From the NCBI GenBank assembly GCA_963825625.1, contig CAWGUF010000028.1:7793-71792 (forward strand): a DNA stretch of 64,000 bases, written 5' to 3'. The notes below the pieces were generated by a model. It made no database searches. It was not told the origin of the DNA and worked only from the letters and a program-made list of their open reading frames with translations. A program made the translations under genes and the position numbers. The DNA is from CAMDPA01 sp963825625 (GTDB lineage Bacteria > Pseudomonadota > Alphaproteobacteria > Rhizobiales > Hyphomicrobiaceae). Shown piece by piece: positions 56,613 to 64,000 of this stretch (position 1 is its first letter; each line of letters opens with the position of its first letter).

Positions 56613-58099
56613 CCTCCGATCTGCAATTGCATCACCTGATTGCCGCGCTTGATCGCCATGCGCCAGACGCGCTGCGGCTTGCGCAGTTCGGCATCCAGGT
56701 CGGATAGCGACGTGATACGGCGGCCGCCGATCTCGACGATCACGTCGCCCGGCTGGAAGCCCAGCCGTGATGCCACCGTTCCTGCACGAACTGCCACCAC
56801 CACCACGCCCTCTGCCTCATCGAGCCCGAGTTGATCCGCGATGCCTGGCAGAATGTTGCCGACGCGCGCGCCGTCCAATGGGTGGCGACCGGTGAGATTG
56901 CGGAAGTCATTGGCGCCGGGTTGCGGCGGCGCTGTCAGCTTGACGTTGAGCGTCAATGTGCGCTGGCCGCGCAACACGCTGAGCGCGGCACTGTTGCCGA
57001 TGCCTCGGGTGGTCAGCCGGTACAGCGCAGCACGATGGTCGGCGACCTCGAACCCGTCGACCGCCGTAATGACGTCGCCGGCCCGCAGACCGGCAGCCGC
57101 GGCCGGCCCCTTCAGCGTGACGCTGGCGACGAACGCGCCAGTGATGCGCGGCAATCGGAATTGCTCGGCAAGCTCTCGCGTCACCGGCTCCAGTCGTGCG
57201 CCGAGCCACGGCCGCTCCACCTTGCGGCCGGCAATCGCGCTGTCGACGTAGACCTTGACCAGGTTGGACGGAATCGCGAAGCCGATGCCGATCGAGCCGC
57301 CAGACCGCGAGAAGATCGCCGTGTTGATGCCGACCAACCGTGCGCTCATGTCGACCAGCGCTCCGCCGGAGTTGCCTGGATTGATGGCCGCGTCGGTTTG
57401 CAGAAACACCTGCGCGTCCGAGCGCGTCACCTCGGTGCGGGCAAGCGCCGAGATGATACCGCTGGTCACGGTCTGGCCGACCCCGAAAGGATTGCCGATC
57501 GCAAGCACGAGGTCACCGACTTCCACCCTGTCCGAATCGGCGAACTCGAGCACCGGAAACGGCCCCTTCTGGCCCTCGATTCGCAGAATTGCGATGTCGG
57601 ATTTTTCGTCCTGCAGGATGACGCGGGCGTCGAATTCGCGCTTGTCAGCCAGTGCGACGCGGATCTCCGTGGCGCCGCCACCTTTCACCACGTGCGCATT
57701 TGTGACGACGATGCCGTCCGCGCGGACGATCACCCCGGAGCCGAGCGAGTTCTGCACCCGCTCGCGCGGCATTCCGAAAGCGTCGCCGAACAGCTGGCTG
57801 AAGAATGGATCGTTGGCGAACGGCGACGAGAATGTCCTGACGCGGGAGCGCACATAGACGTTGACCACCGCAGGCACGGCCTGCTTGACGACCGGCGCAA
57901 AGGACTGCTGCAGAGCGTAGCGCGACGAAGGTACGGTCGAGCTTCTTTGCGCTTCCGCCGGCGGCAGCATGGCCTGCCATAGTTGCAGAAGGGCGGGCAG
58001 CGTCACCGCAACGACGAACGCCGCAAGGCTCAAGCGGGACCCGTAACGGCGCCTGGCCGGCAAGGAAGGAGCTGGCTGCATTTTCGACGTGATCCCCAT
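56609..58099 (-). CDS. DegP/DegQ-like periplasmic serine endoprotease
   Basis: 496 residues. A membrane anchor or signal (LAAFVVAVTLPALLQLWQAML, about residues 22-42) precedes the trypsin-like domain with catalytic His in VVTNAHVV, Asp in EKSDIAIL and Ser in NPGNSGGALVD. Two PDZ domains follow (GAFVASVTLKGPAAAAGLRAGD and VRAGTVASRLGFQPGD). It degrades or refolds damaged envelope proteins. ATG 58099 is taken; ATG 58081 is an alternative. Confidence 0.94.
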   Translation of the reverse strand: MGITSKMQPAPSLPARRRYGSRLSLAAFVVAVTLPALLQLWQAMLPPAEAQRSSTVPSSRYALQQSFAPVVKQAVPAVVNVYVRSRVRTFSSPFANDPFFSQLFGDAFGMPRERVQNSLGSGVIVRADGIVVTNAHVVKGGGATEIRVALADKREFDARVILQDEKSDIAILRIEGQKGPFPVLEFADSDRVEVGDLVLAIGNPFGVGQTVTSGIISALARTEVTRSDAQVFLQTDAAINPGNSGGALVDMSARLVGINTAIFSRSGGSIGIGFAIPSNLVKVYVDSAIAGRKVERPWLGARLEPVTRELAEQFRLPRITGAFVASVTLKGPAAAAGLRAGDVITAVDGFEVADHRAALYRLTTRGIGNSAALSVLRGQRTLTLNVKLTAPPQPGANDFRNLTGRHPLDGARVGNILPGIADQLGLDEAEGVVVVAVRAGTVASRLGFQPGDVIVEIGGRRITSLSDLDAELRKPQRVWRMAIKRGNQVMQLQIGG

Positions 58100-58188
58100 T
58101 CGTGATGTCGTCTCGTGGGTGTTTTGGAGCACCAGATTTATCTGGAGTGCTTTTCCATGCGATGGAAGCCGCCAACCGCCGGCATGCG

Positions 58189-59178
58189 TCATTGCGTCAA
58201 CACAATACGGCCTCGCGCGGACCGCTCCGCGATGGCGCGCAAGGCATCGTGAACACGCTCCAGCGGCATCACTGTGGTCGGCGGCGGCCGGATGCTTCCG
58301 GCCTCGTAGAGAGCGAACAATTCCTCGAAGCAGCGTTGGGTCTTGTGCGGCGCGCGCTTGCGGTAGTCGCCGATCTGCAGGCCGGAGACCTCGATATTGC
58401 GCACCAGCAGGTAGTTGGATTTCAAGGTGCCGATGCCGCCCGCGGCAAATCCGATGACGACCAGCCTGCCACACCACGCCAGCGCGCGCAGCGCCGCCTC
58501 GAAATATCTGTCGCCGAGCGGGTCGATCACGATGTCGGCACCCCTGCCGTCGGTCGCCGCGAGGACCTGCTCGCGCAGGCTGTCCCGGATGTCGTCGCGG
58601 CCGAGCTCAATGATGGCATCCGCGCCAGCCTCGCGGGCGAGATCGTATTTGTCCGGGTTGGAAACACCAGCCAGCACCCGCGCCCCCAGCGCCTTGCCGA
58701 GTTGGATGGCCGCGAGCCCGACGCCGCCCGAAGCCCCCAGCACCAGGATCGACTCGCCGGGCTCGTAGCGGCCGCGCTCCCGGATCGAGAACCATGCCGT
58801 ATCGTAGATCAGCGCCATGGAGGCTGCATCGGCGAACGACAGGCTGTCGGGCAGCTTGTGGCACTGGGTGGCAGGCAGGGCGAGCAATTGCGCGAATGCG
58901 CCGCCTGGCTCGCACATCGCAAGAACCCGGTCGCCGGGCGCAAAGCCGCTCACGCCGGCACCGACGGTTTTTACGATCCCGGCCCCGCCCTTGCCTGGAA
59001 TGTAGGGCAGTGGCGGCCTCGACTGGTGCTTGCCGGCGATCAGAAGCAGGTCGACGTAGTTGGCCGCGGTGGCATGCACCTGGACCAGAACTTGGCCTGG
59101 TCCGGCTACCGGATCCGGCGCATCGCCAAGGCGCGCATTCTCGATGGGTCCGAACTCGGTGACGACGACCGCGCGCAT
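58189..59178 (-). CDS. NADPH:quinone oxidoreductase family protein (zinc-independent MDR)
   Basis: 329 residues of the quinone oxidoreductase branch of medium-chain dehydrogenases. ATG 59178 gives MRAVVVTEFGPIENARLGD. The nucleotide-binding motif VLGASGGVGLAAIQLGKALGARVLAGVS lies near residue 148. Catalytic zinc ligands of alcohol dehydrogenases are not evident, as expected for this branch. Reduces quinones or enones with NADPH. Lies 89 bases upstream of the DegP-like gene. Confidence 0.92.
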   Translation of the reverse strand: MRAVVVTEFGPIENARLGDAPDPVAGPGQVLVQVHATAANYVDLLLIAGKHQSRPPLPYIPGKGGAGIVKTVGAGVSGFAPGDRVLAMCEPGGAFAQLLALPATQCHKLPDSLSFADAASMALIYDTAWFSIRERGRYEPGESILVLGASGGVGLAAIQLGKALGARVLAGVSNPDKYDLAREAGADAIIELGRDDIRDSLREQVLAATDGRGADIVIDPLGDRYFEAALRALAWCGRLVVIGFAAGGIGTLKSNYLLVRNIEVSGLQIGDYRKRAPHKTQRCFEELFALYEAGSIRPPPTTVMPLERVHDALRAIAERSARGRIVLTQ

Positions 59179-59428
59179 AGCCTGTTCCTCATTGTGGACA
59201 ATCACCAGCTCCCCGATTCTGTCGGGTAAACCCGGCGGGGACCGCACGTGGCGGCCGTGCCCCGCGGCCACCCTCAACTCTCACCCGAACGGGATAAGTG
59301 CTCCTTCGCCGGAGGGCAACATGCGCCTTCATGCATCTGTCGCAGATCAATTCGGCCCGACCGCAAATCCGTGAATGAGTGGAGCGCTGGCCGGCCGCAC
59401 GCCCGTCAGCTTTACGAGGCAGAAAAAA

Positions 59429-60577
59429 ATGTCGCCGGTCATATCTGCCCGCCCGCAACCGGAGCTGGCTTCCCAGCAGCATGGCTCGGTTGCCCTGTTT
59501 GTGCGTTTCGTGGCCGGCTATTGGCGCGGACGCACCGCCGCGCATGCCTGGCTGCTTGCCGGCATCGCGATCGGACTGGTTGGCCTCAACCTGCTCGTCA
59601 ACCTCGGCCTCAATCACTGGAACCGGTGGTTCTTCGACATGCTCGAGCAGCGCGACGCCAGCCGTCTCGCTCTGGCATTGGCGGCTATGCTTTTTCTGAT
59701 CGCCACCGGTGCGGCGTTTGCCGTCGTGATGGTCAAGTGCCAGATGACGCTGCAGCTTGGCTGGCGGCGCTGGGTGACGAAGCAGTTGCTGCGCGATTGG
59801 CGGCGCCGGAACGACGGTGGCATGCCAAGCGTGCCGGAGGAGAACGAGGGCAGCCCTCAATTCCGACTGGCTGAAGACGTTCGGCTGGCCATCGAGCCTA
59901 TAGTCGAGCTGAGTGTTGGCTTCCTCAACGCATTGGTCTTGGCCGCCATGTTCATAACGATCCTGGTCGTGGTCGGCGGCTCGGCCTCCTTCGTGCTGTT
60001 CGGCATGCAGATTACGGTGCCCGCTTATCTGGCGCTCGCCGCGATTGTTTATGCCGTAGTCGTGTCGGGCGGCATGCTGAGAATCGGTCGGCCGCTGGTC
60101 AGCCGCGTACAGGAGAAGAACGAGGCGGAAGCGCTGTTCCTGTTCGAGTTGACAAGAGCGATCGAAACCAGGGAGGCGATCGATACGAAGGAGCCGCAGA
60201 CACCGGCTTCGAAACCCGGGCCGGTTCATGATTTCGGCACTGTGCGCGCGGCCTTCCACCGGACAGTCAGATCGTGGCAGCGGGTCATTATCGAGTATGG
60301 CCGGGTCACCTGGCTCATCAACAGCAATGCCAACTTCTCGCCGATCCTGCCGCTGATCCTTGCCGCACCCAAATACGCCAGCGGTGAATATTCGCTAGGC
60401 GCCGTGATGCAGTTGGCGACGGCCTTTGGTGTCGTGCTCGCTGCCCTCAACTGGCTGACGGAGCACTACGTCAGGCTGGCGGAATGGTCGGCCTCCGCAC
60501 GGCGCGTCGACGAGCTCAGGGCTGCCCTTTCCTCCGGGCCGGGACCAGCGAGCCAGCCAGCGCCGCCAGCGCCTTAG
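59429..60577 (+). CDS. SbmA/BacA-like peptide transporter (membrane domain only)
   Basis: 382 residues. WNRWFFDMLEQRDASRLALALAAMLF, LQLGWRRWVTKQLLRDWRRR and the core SPQFRLAEDVRLAIEPIVELSVGF match the ABC-membrane-2 domain of SbmA, BacA and YddA, with about six helices. The protein ends soon after EWSASARRVDELRAAL, so there is no ATPase domain, as in SbmA/BacA, which are proton-driven. These import peptides and, in rhizobia, are needed in host symbiosis. ATG 59429 has GAGG upstream; ATG 59375 is an alternative. Confidence 0.83.
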   Translation: MSPVISARPQPELASQQHGSVALFVRFVAGYWRGRTAAHAWLLAGIAIGLVGLNLLVNLGLNHWNRWFFDMLEQRDASRLALALAAMLFLIATGAAFAVVMVKCQMTLQLGWRRWVTKQLLRDWRRRNDGGMPSVPEENEGSPQFRLAEDVRLAIEPIVELSVGFLNALVLAAMFITILVVVGGSASFVLFGMQITVPAYLALAAIVYAVVVSGGMLRIGRPLVSRVQEKNEAEALFLFELTRAIETREAIDTKEPQTPASKPGPVHDFGTVRAAFHRTVRSWQRVIIEYGRVTWLINSNANFSPILPLILAAPKYASGEYSLGAVMQLATAFGVVLAALNWLTEHYVRLAEWSASARRVDELRAALSSGPGPASQPAPPAP

Positions 60578-60751
60578 ATGCACCCGTTTCACGAACCAAA
60601 CTGTCCGTGAGCTTGGCGTCGGGTCGCTTCCATTCATCAGCAGACAGCGCGCACTTGCGCAGCCATGCGCGCGTCGAGTAGGACTGAGCCGCCATTAACG
60701 TGTCGGCGTTGTTGTCATCAGCCTTGGCTTGCTGCTTTGTGGGGTGGACAC

Positions 60752-61328
60752 ATGCGGTTTCAACGACCCTCGGCTTTGCTGGTTGTTGCTGTCTTCTTCA
60801 TCTGGATCGCGAACGAAGTGCCGGCCCACGCCCAGAAATTCCAGGGCGAGGTCGTCACCGCTTGGCTACGGGATGGACGCCAGATGGAGCTGGTGAAGCC
60901 CTTCACGTTCGTCGATACCAGAGGACAGCGCTGGCACGTGCCGCAAGGTGCGAAGGTGGACGGCGCCTCCATACCCCGCGTGTTATGGACTGCGGTCGGT
61001 GCGCCATATTCCGGGCAAATACCGCAAGGCATCTGTAGTCCACGACTACTTTTGCGACACCATGCTGCGGCCGTGGAAGGACGTGCATCGCATGTTCTAC
61101 GAGGCGACCGTGGCCGAGGGCAACGGCGAGGTGCTCTCGAAGGTGATGTATGCCGCCGTGTATCGTTGGGGCCCGCGCTGGGACTACATCAACGGCAAGC
61201 CGACGCGTCTGCGCTCTTTCGCGCCCGCGGCAAGCCCGGCCGACTTGAAGAAGCTGGAGGCCTGGATCAAGGAGAAAAATCCGTCTCCGGACGAGATCGC
61301 CAGGCGCCTCGGCAAGCCGCCGGGTTGA
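60752..61328 (+). CDS. Secreted DUF1353 protein (frameshifted as given)
   Basis: A signal peptide (PSALLVVAVFFIWIANEVPAHA) is followed by a DUF1353 domain: WLRDGRQMELVKPFTFVDTRGQRWHVPQGAKVDGASIPRVLWT. An extra base near 61015-61025 breaks the frame; reading continues YRKASVVHDYFCDTMLRPWKDVHRMFYEA to 61328. Length 577 fits one insertion and 191 residues. Biochemical role of DUF1353 is unknown; it is also seen in phage proteins. Convergent with the caspase-like gene. Confidence 0.78.
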
Positions 61329-61338
61329 GCGGCGTCGC

Positions 61339-63189
61339 TCAACGGCAAATTCGTCGGCGATTTGAAGGAGCAGTAGAATGCTCCGCGGCCGGCCGTCCGC
61401 ATTGCGTCCCCGGTAGGCTCGACGCGGACGCGCATTCGTCTCTGGTTTCCATCCGACAATTGGGTCTCGCACTTCCCGCCGACCGTGCACTTGGGGTGAT
61501 CGACGCAGGGCGCACCTGAGCGGCCGCCGGGCATATTCGCGCAAACACCTTCTTGATTGCCAGGATCGCAGCGCCAGTTGGCTCCTCTGTCTGGAACGCC
61601 ATATTGGTGTGGGTGTTGAAATCGGTCATGGCCTGCTTGGAGCCCGAGCCCCAGTCGCCGTCGATCGTTCCCGTATAACAGCCGACGCGTTGCAGCTCCC
61701 GTTGGAGTTCCTGCGCCGTTTCCACTGCACCTGTGGGAAGCCGCGGTAGGGCGGTATTGACCGACAAGCCGGTTGTGGTGCCTGCAGTGCCTTGAGTTGC
61801 AGCGCCGGAAACGCGAACAAAAGTAACAGTTCCACGACAAGCCCTGCCGATTGCTTCCACATGGCCCGTGCCGGAGTTGCCGGTCAGTGTGCCGACAAAT
61901 CGCAATTTGACGCCGGCATTCGCCAACGCCTGTCTCTCGAACCTGATATTGCCGGTGCTATCGACGCTGCCGCCACGCATCAGCGGTCCGCCGGTGACCG
62001 CACCTTGTGCGACGTTCACAGGAAAGCGCGCGTTCTTTCTGGCGCAGGTCGGTACTGTGTAGGTAATCACGAGCTGCCAGACGCCGTCGAATGGAAATTC
62101 CGTAGTCGCCTGGGGAGATGATGGCCCACTCACGGTCGGCGAAGCCGGAACAGCATTCTGCCCGCCCTGCTTCGATGCCTGTTTCTCCGTCTGCTCTTTC
62201 TGTTTCAGATCCTCGATGCTCTTGCGCGCATGCGCCGCGAAGCGGCCTTGCGGGTAGCGGCTCAGGTACGACTCCAGAAGCGCCACCTGGCCGCTGTCCC
62301 TGACCGCGGTCCAGAACGCCATCTCGGCCTGCAGCGCGAAGTCCGGTGTTGCCGCGGACGCAATTGCCGAGGCAACAGCATCTGCCGGCCGCGGCTTGAA
62401 ATAGAACCGGTCGGTCAGCGCCGAGTGCTCCCACGGCACCTGCCGTCTCTCTGTCGCCGCCATCACGTCGCGGCGCACGTTGATGAGCACGTCTGACAGA
62501 TCGCTTTGCGCGCCCACGATATTCTTGGCCAGCGCGCCGGAATACGGCGAGTTGCGCCCCGTCCCGTCGAGCGCGACGTTGCCCGGCTGCGTCGAGAAGC
62601 TGATCAGCGTGCCGACGCCGGCCTCCGTCGAGGCAAGACCGCGCCCGACCGCCCCGGCCGAGCGTGTGCCCATCGCGCGGGCGAGATTGCGTGCCAGCGG
62701 ATTGTTGCGGCAGGCATCGAGGAAGATCACGTTGGTCTTGACGCTGCGCTCCATCACGCGCTGCACGGTGGCCAGTTGCACCAGCTCGAAATCGACGCCG
62801 GTCGCGTCCTCCAGCCTGGCATCGACAGGCACCAGATAGTTCCTGCCTTCGACCTGGATGCCGTGCCCGGCGTAGAACAGCACGCCCGCATCCGCATTCT
62901 GCAGCGCCCGCGCAAACTCGCCGATCGTGCGCTCCATCTCACGCTTGTCGAGATCGATACCCTTGATGACGCGATAGCCGATCGCCTCGAAGGCGGTAGC
63001 GACGTCGTCCGCATCGTTCTTCGGATTGGCCAGCTCACCGGCATGCGCGTACTTGGCGTTGCCGATCACCAGCGCGACGCCGCGCGGGTTGGCTGCCTGG
63101 GCTGGATAAGCTGCCGCCAGCATCCACAATGCCACGGACGACAATGCCGACATCAAGATCGAAGCGACGAAATAGCGGGCAGTCCACAC
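61339..63189 (-). CDS. Secreted caspase-like (peptidase C14) protein with peptidoglycan-binding domain
   Basis: 616 residues from GTG 63189 (GGGAGG upstream). After a signal peptide (ending near residue 32, AQA), the caspase p20-like domain holds the catalytic His in FYAGHGIQVEG (H109) and Cys in FLDACRNNP (C160). A coiled, K/Q-rich segment (LKQKEQTEKQASKQ) precedes an extracellular-type beta domain and a peptidoglycan-binding repeat (ELQRELQRVGCYTGTIDGDWGSGSKQAM). The last ~65 residues are doubtful: another frame there gives a Cys-rich, more codon-typical sequence. Probably periplasmic; substrate unknown. Confidence 0.83.
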   Translation of the reverse strand: MWTARYFVASILMSALSSVALWMLAAAYPAQAANPRGVALVIGNAKYAHAGELANPKNDADDVATAFEAIGYRVIKGIDLDKREMERTIGEFARALQNADAGVLFYAGHGIQVEGRNYLVPVDARLEDATGVDFELVQLATVQRVMERSVKTNVIFLDACRNNPLARNLARAMGTRSAGAVGRGLASTEAGVGTLISFSTQPGNVALDGTGRNSPYSGALAKNIVGAQSDLSDVLINVRRDVMAATERRQVPWEHSALTDRFYFKPRPADAVASAIASAATPDFALQAEMAFWTAVRDSGQVALLESYLSRYPQGRFAAHARKSIEDLKQKEQTEKQASKQGGQNAVPASPTVSGPSSPQATTEFPFDGVWQLVITYTVPTCARKNARFPVNVAQGAVTGGPLMRGGSVDSTGNIRFERQALANAGVKLRFVGTLTGNSGTGHVEAIGRACRGTVTFVRVSGAATQGTAGTTTGLSVNTALPRLPTGAVETAQELQRELQRVGCYTGTIDGDWGSGSKQAMTDFNTHTNMAFQTEEPTGAAILAIKKVFARICPAAAQVRPASITPSARSAGSARPNCRMETRDECASASSLPGTQCGRPAAEHSTAPSNRRRICR

Positions 63190-63323
63190 GGCGCCCTCCC
63201 ATGACAAGATCAATATCGCTCAATCGCAAATCTTCATTGGTGCGCAGTTTGCCGAGGCGTGAGACACATGAAAATAAGTGGAATTACGTATCAGCATTCG
63301 GCGATTGGGCGGTGAAAACGATG

Positions 63324-64000
63324 TCAGTCGGCCGCGCCGCAGGCAGCCACATGCAGCTGCCCTTCCCGCACCCAGCGCGATACGACAGGCTTGTCGATCT
63401 TGCCGTTGGCCATCAGCGGCATGTCGGGGATCTCGATATGGAACTCCGGCATCTCGTATTTGACAGCCCGCCATTGGTCAAATGCGTGAGCAGCTCTCCG
63501 ATCCCGATTTTTGCGCCTGGCTTCTTTGCGTAGGCGATGAGGATGCGCTCTCCCAGCCGCTCGTCCGGCACCGACAGCGCGGCTGCCCGCGCGATCGCGG
63601 GATGGCCCATCGCCAGCTCCTCGATGCGGCTCGGATTGATGTTGTGCCCGCCGCGAATGATCACTTCCTTGCGCCGGCCGGTGAGCTGCAAATAGCCTTC
63701 CGGCGTCAGCCGGCCGAGATCGCCGGTCAGGAACCATCCGGCCTCGTTGAAGGCATCTTCCGTGGCCTGCTGATTGTTGAAATATCCCAGCATCAGCGAG
63801 GCGCCGCGGCCAGCCACCAGACCGACTTCGCCTTGCGGCAACTCCCGCTCCGTGTCGTCGGGATCGAAGATGCGGATCTCGTAGCCCTGGGTCGCGCGAC
63901 CGCAAGTCTCCAGGATCAGGCGCGGGTCGTCGTCGGGATGGCGGCTATATTGGTGGGAGTTGTTGCTCGGTCATGCCGTAGCCGGACTGAGGCGTGATGC
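63324..64000 (-). CDS. Acyl-CoA synthetase (AMP-binding), 3' part, cut by window end, two frame breaks
   Basis: The C-terminal part of an ANL-superfamily ligase. It has SGYGMTE (adenylate-binding region), GYFNNQQATEDAFNEAGWFLTGDLGRLTPEGYLQLTGRRKEVIIRGGHNINPSRIEE, and the catalytic lysine motif PLMANGKIDKPVV. The frame shifts near 63960 (an extra C after GYGMTE) and near 63465-63475. The style resembles cyclohexanecarboxylate- or long-chain acid-CoA ligases. The N-terminus lies beyond 64000. Confidence 0.87.

Overview
The window comes from a high-GC alphaproteobacterium, most likely a member of the Hyphomicrobiales (Rhizobiales). The evidence is the translation block trmB-rimP-nusA-ylxR-infB-rbfA-truB-rpsO-pnp in its usual order, an alphaproteobacterial SOS box (GTTC-N7-GTTC) upstream of ssb, yicC next to gmk, several orphan Bug/TctC-type and TRAP-type solute receptors, and generally high GC at third codon positions. 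I saw no rRNA, tRNA, CRISPR array, integrase or transposase. Species cannot be named from this sequence.

Layout. 0.3-14.7 kb: metK, trmB and the rimP-to-truB block, then rpsO and pnp. A two-hairpin repeat sits between infB and rbfA, and a solute receptor plus palindromic repeats sit between truB and rpsO. 14.8-37.4 kb: a catabolic region with a metal-dependent cyclase, an enolase-superfamily enzyme, a solute receptor behind an operator-like promoter, a GntR regulator, GST, CoA-transferase, carboxymuconolactone decarboxylase-like protein, enoyl-CoA hydratase, a haem/beta-propeller protein, FAH-family hydrolase, cupin, SDR, FAD oxidoreductase, split 2-oxoacid dehydrogenase genes (E1 alpha, E1 beta, E2), a Uma2-type nuclease, an aldehyde dehydrogenase and two lipocalin-like proteins. 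purL sits alone inside it. 37.5-43 kb: a Kef-type antiporter, a 41-bp tandem hairpin repeat, lutBC and membrane proteins. 43-51 kb: an M15 peptidase, yicC-gmk, a PNPOx-like protein, a TRAP receptor, a second copy of the two-hairpin repeat, a GyrI-like protein, a class V aminotransferase and a GntR regulator. 51-64 kb: SOS-linked ssb, a VOC dioxygenase, MFS exporter, rarA, a 39-residue membrane protein, a DegP-like protease, a quinone oxidoreductase, an SbmA/BacA-like transporter, a DUF1353 protein, a caspase-like protein, and the 3' part of an acyl-CoA ligase cut by the window end.

A strong feature of the sequence is its reading-frame breaks. At least eleven genes, including the essential nusA, infB and gmk, carry single-base indels, nearly all of them one extra base, and yicC has an in-frame TAG. 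Protein similarity continues on both sides of each break, so draft-quality sequence is the simplest explanation; these genes are annotated across the breaks.

The most novel-looking signals are non-coding: a ~155-bp element of two different long hairpins, present twice in opposite orientation (8.7 and 48.3 kb); a 57-bp nested palindrome in tandem (10.3 kb); and a 41-bp hairpin tandem repeat (39.4 kb). I did not find a convincing new multi-gene system such as a defence island.
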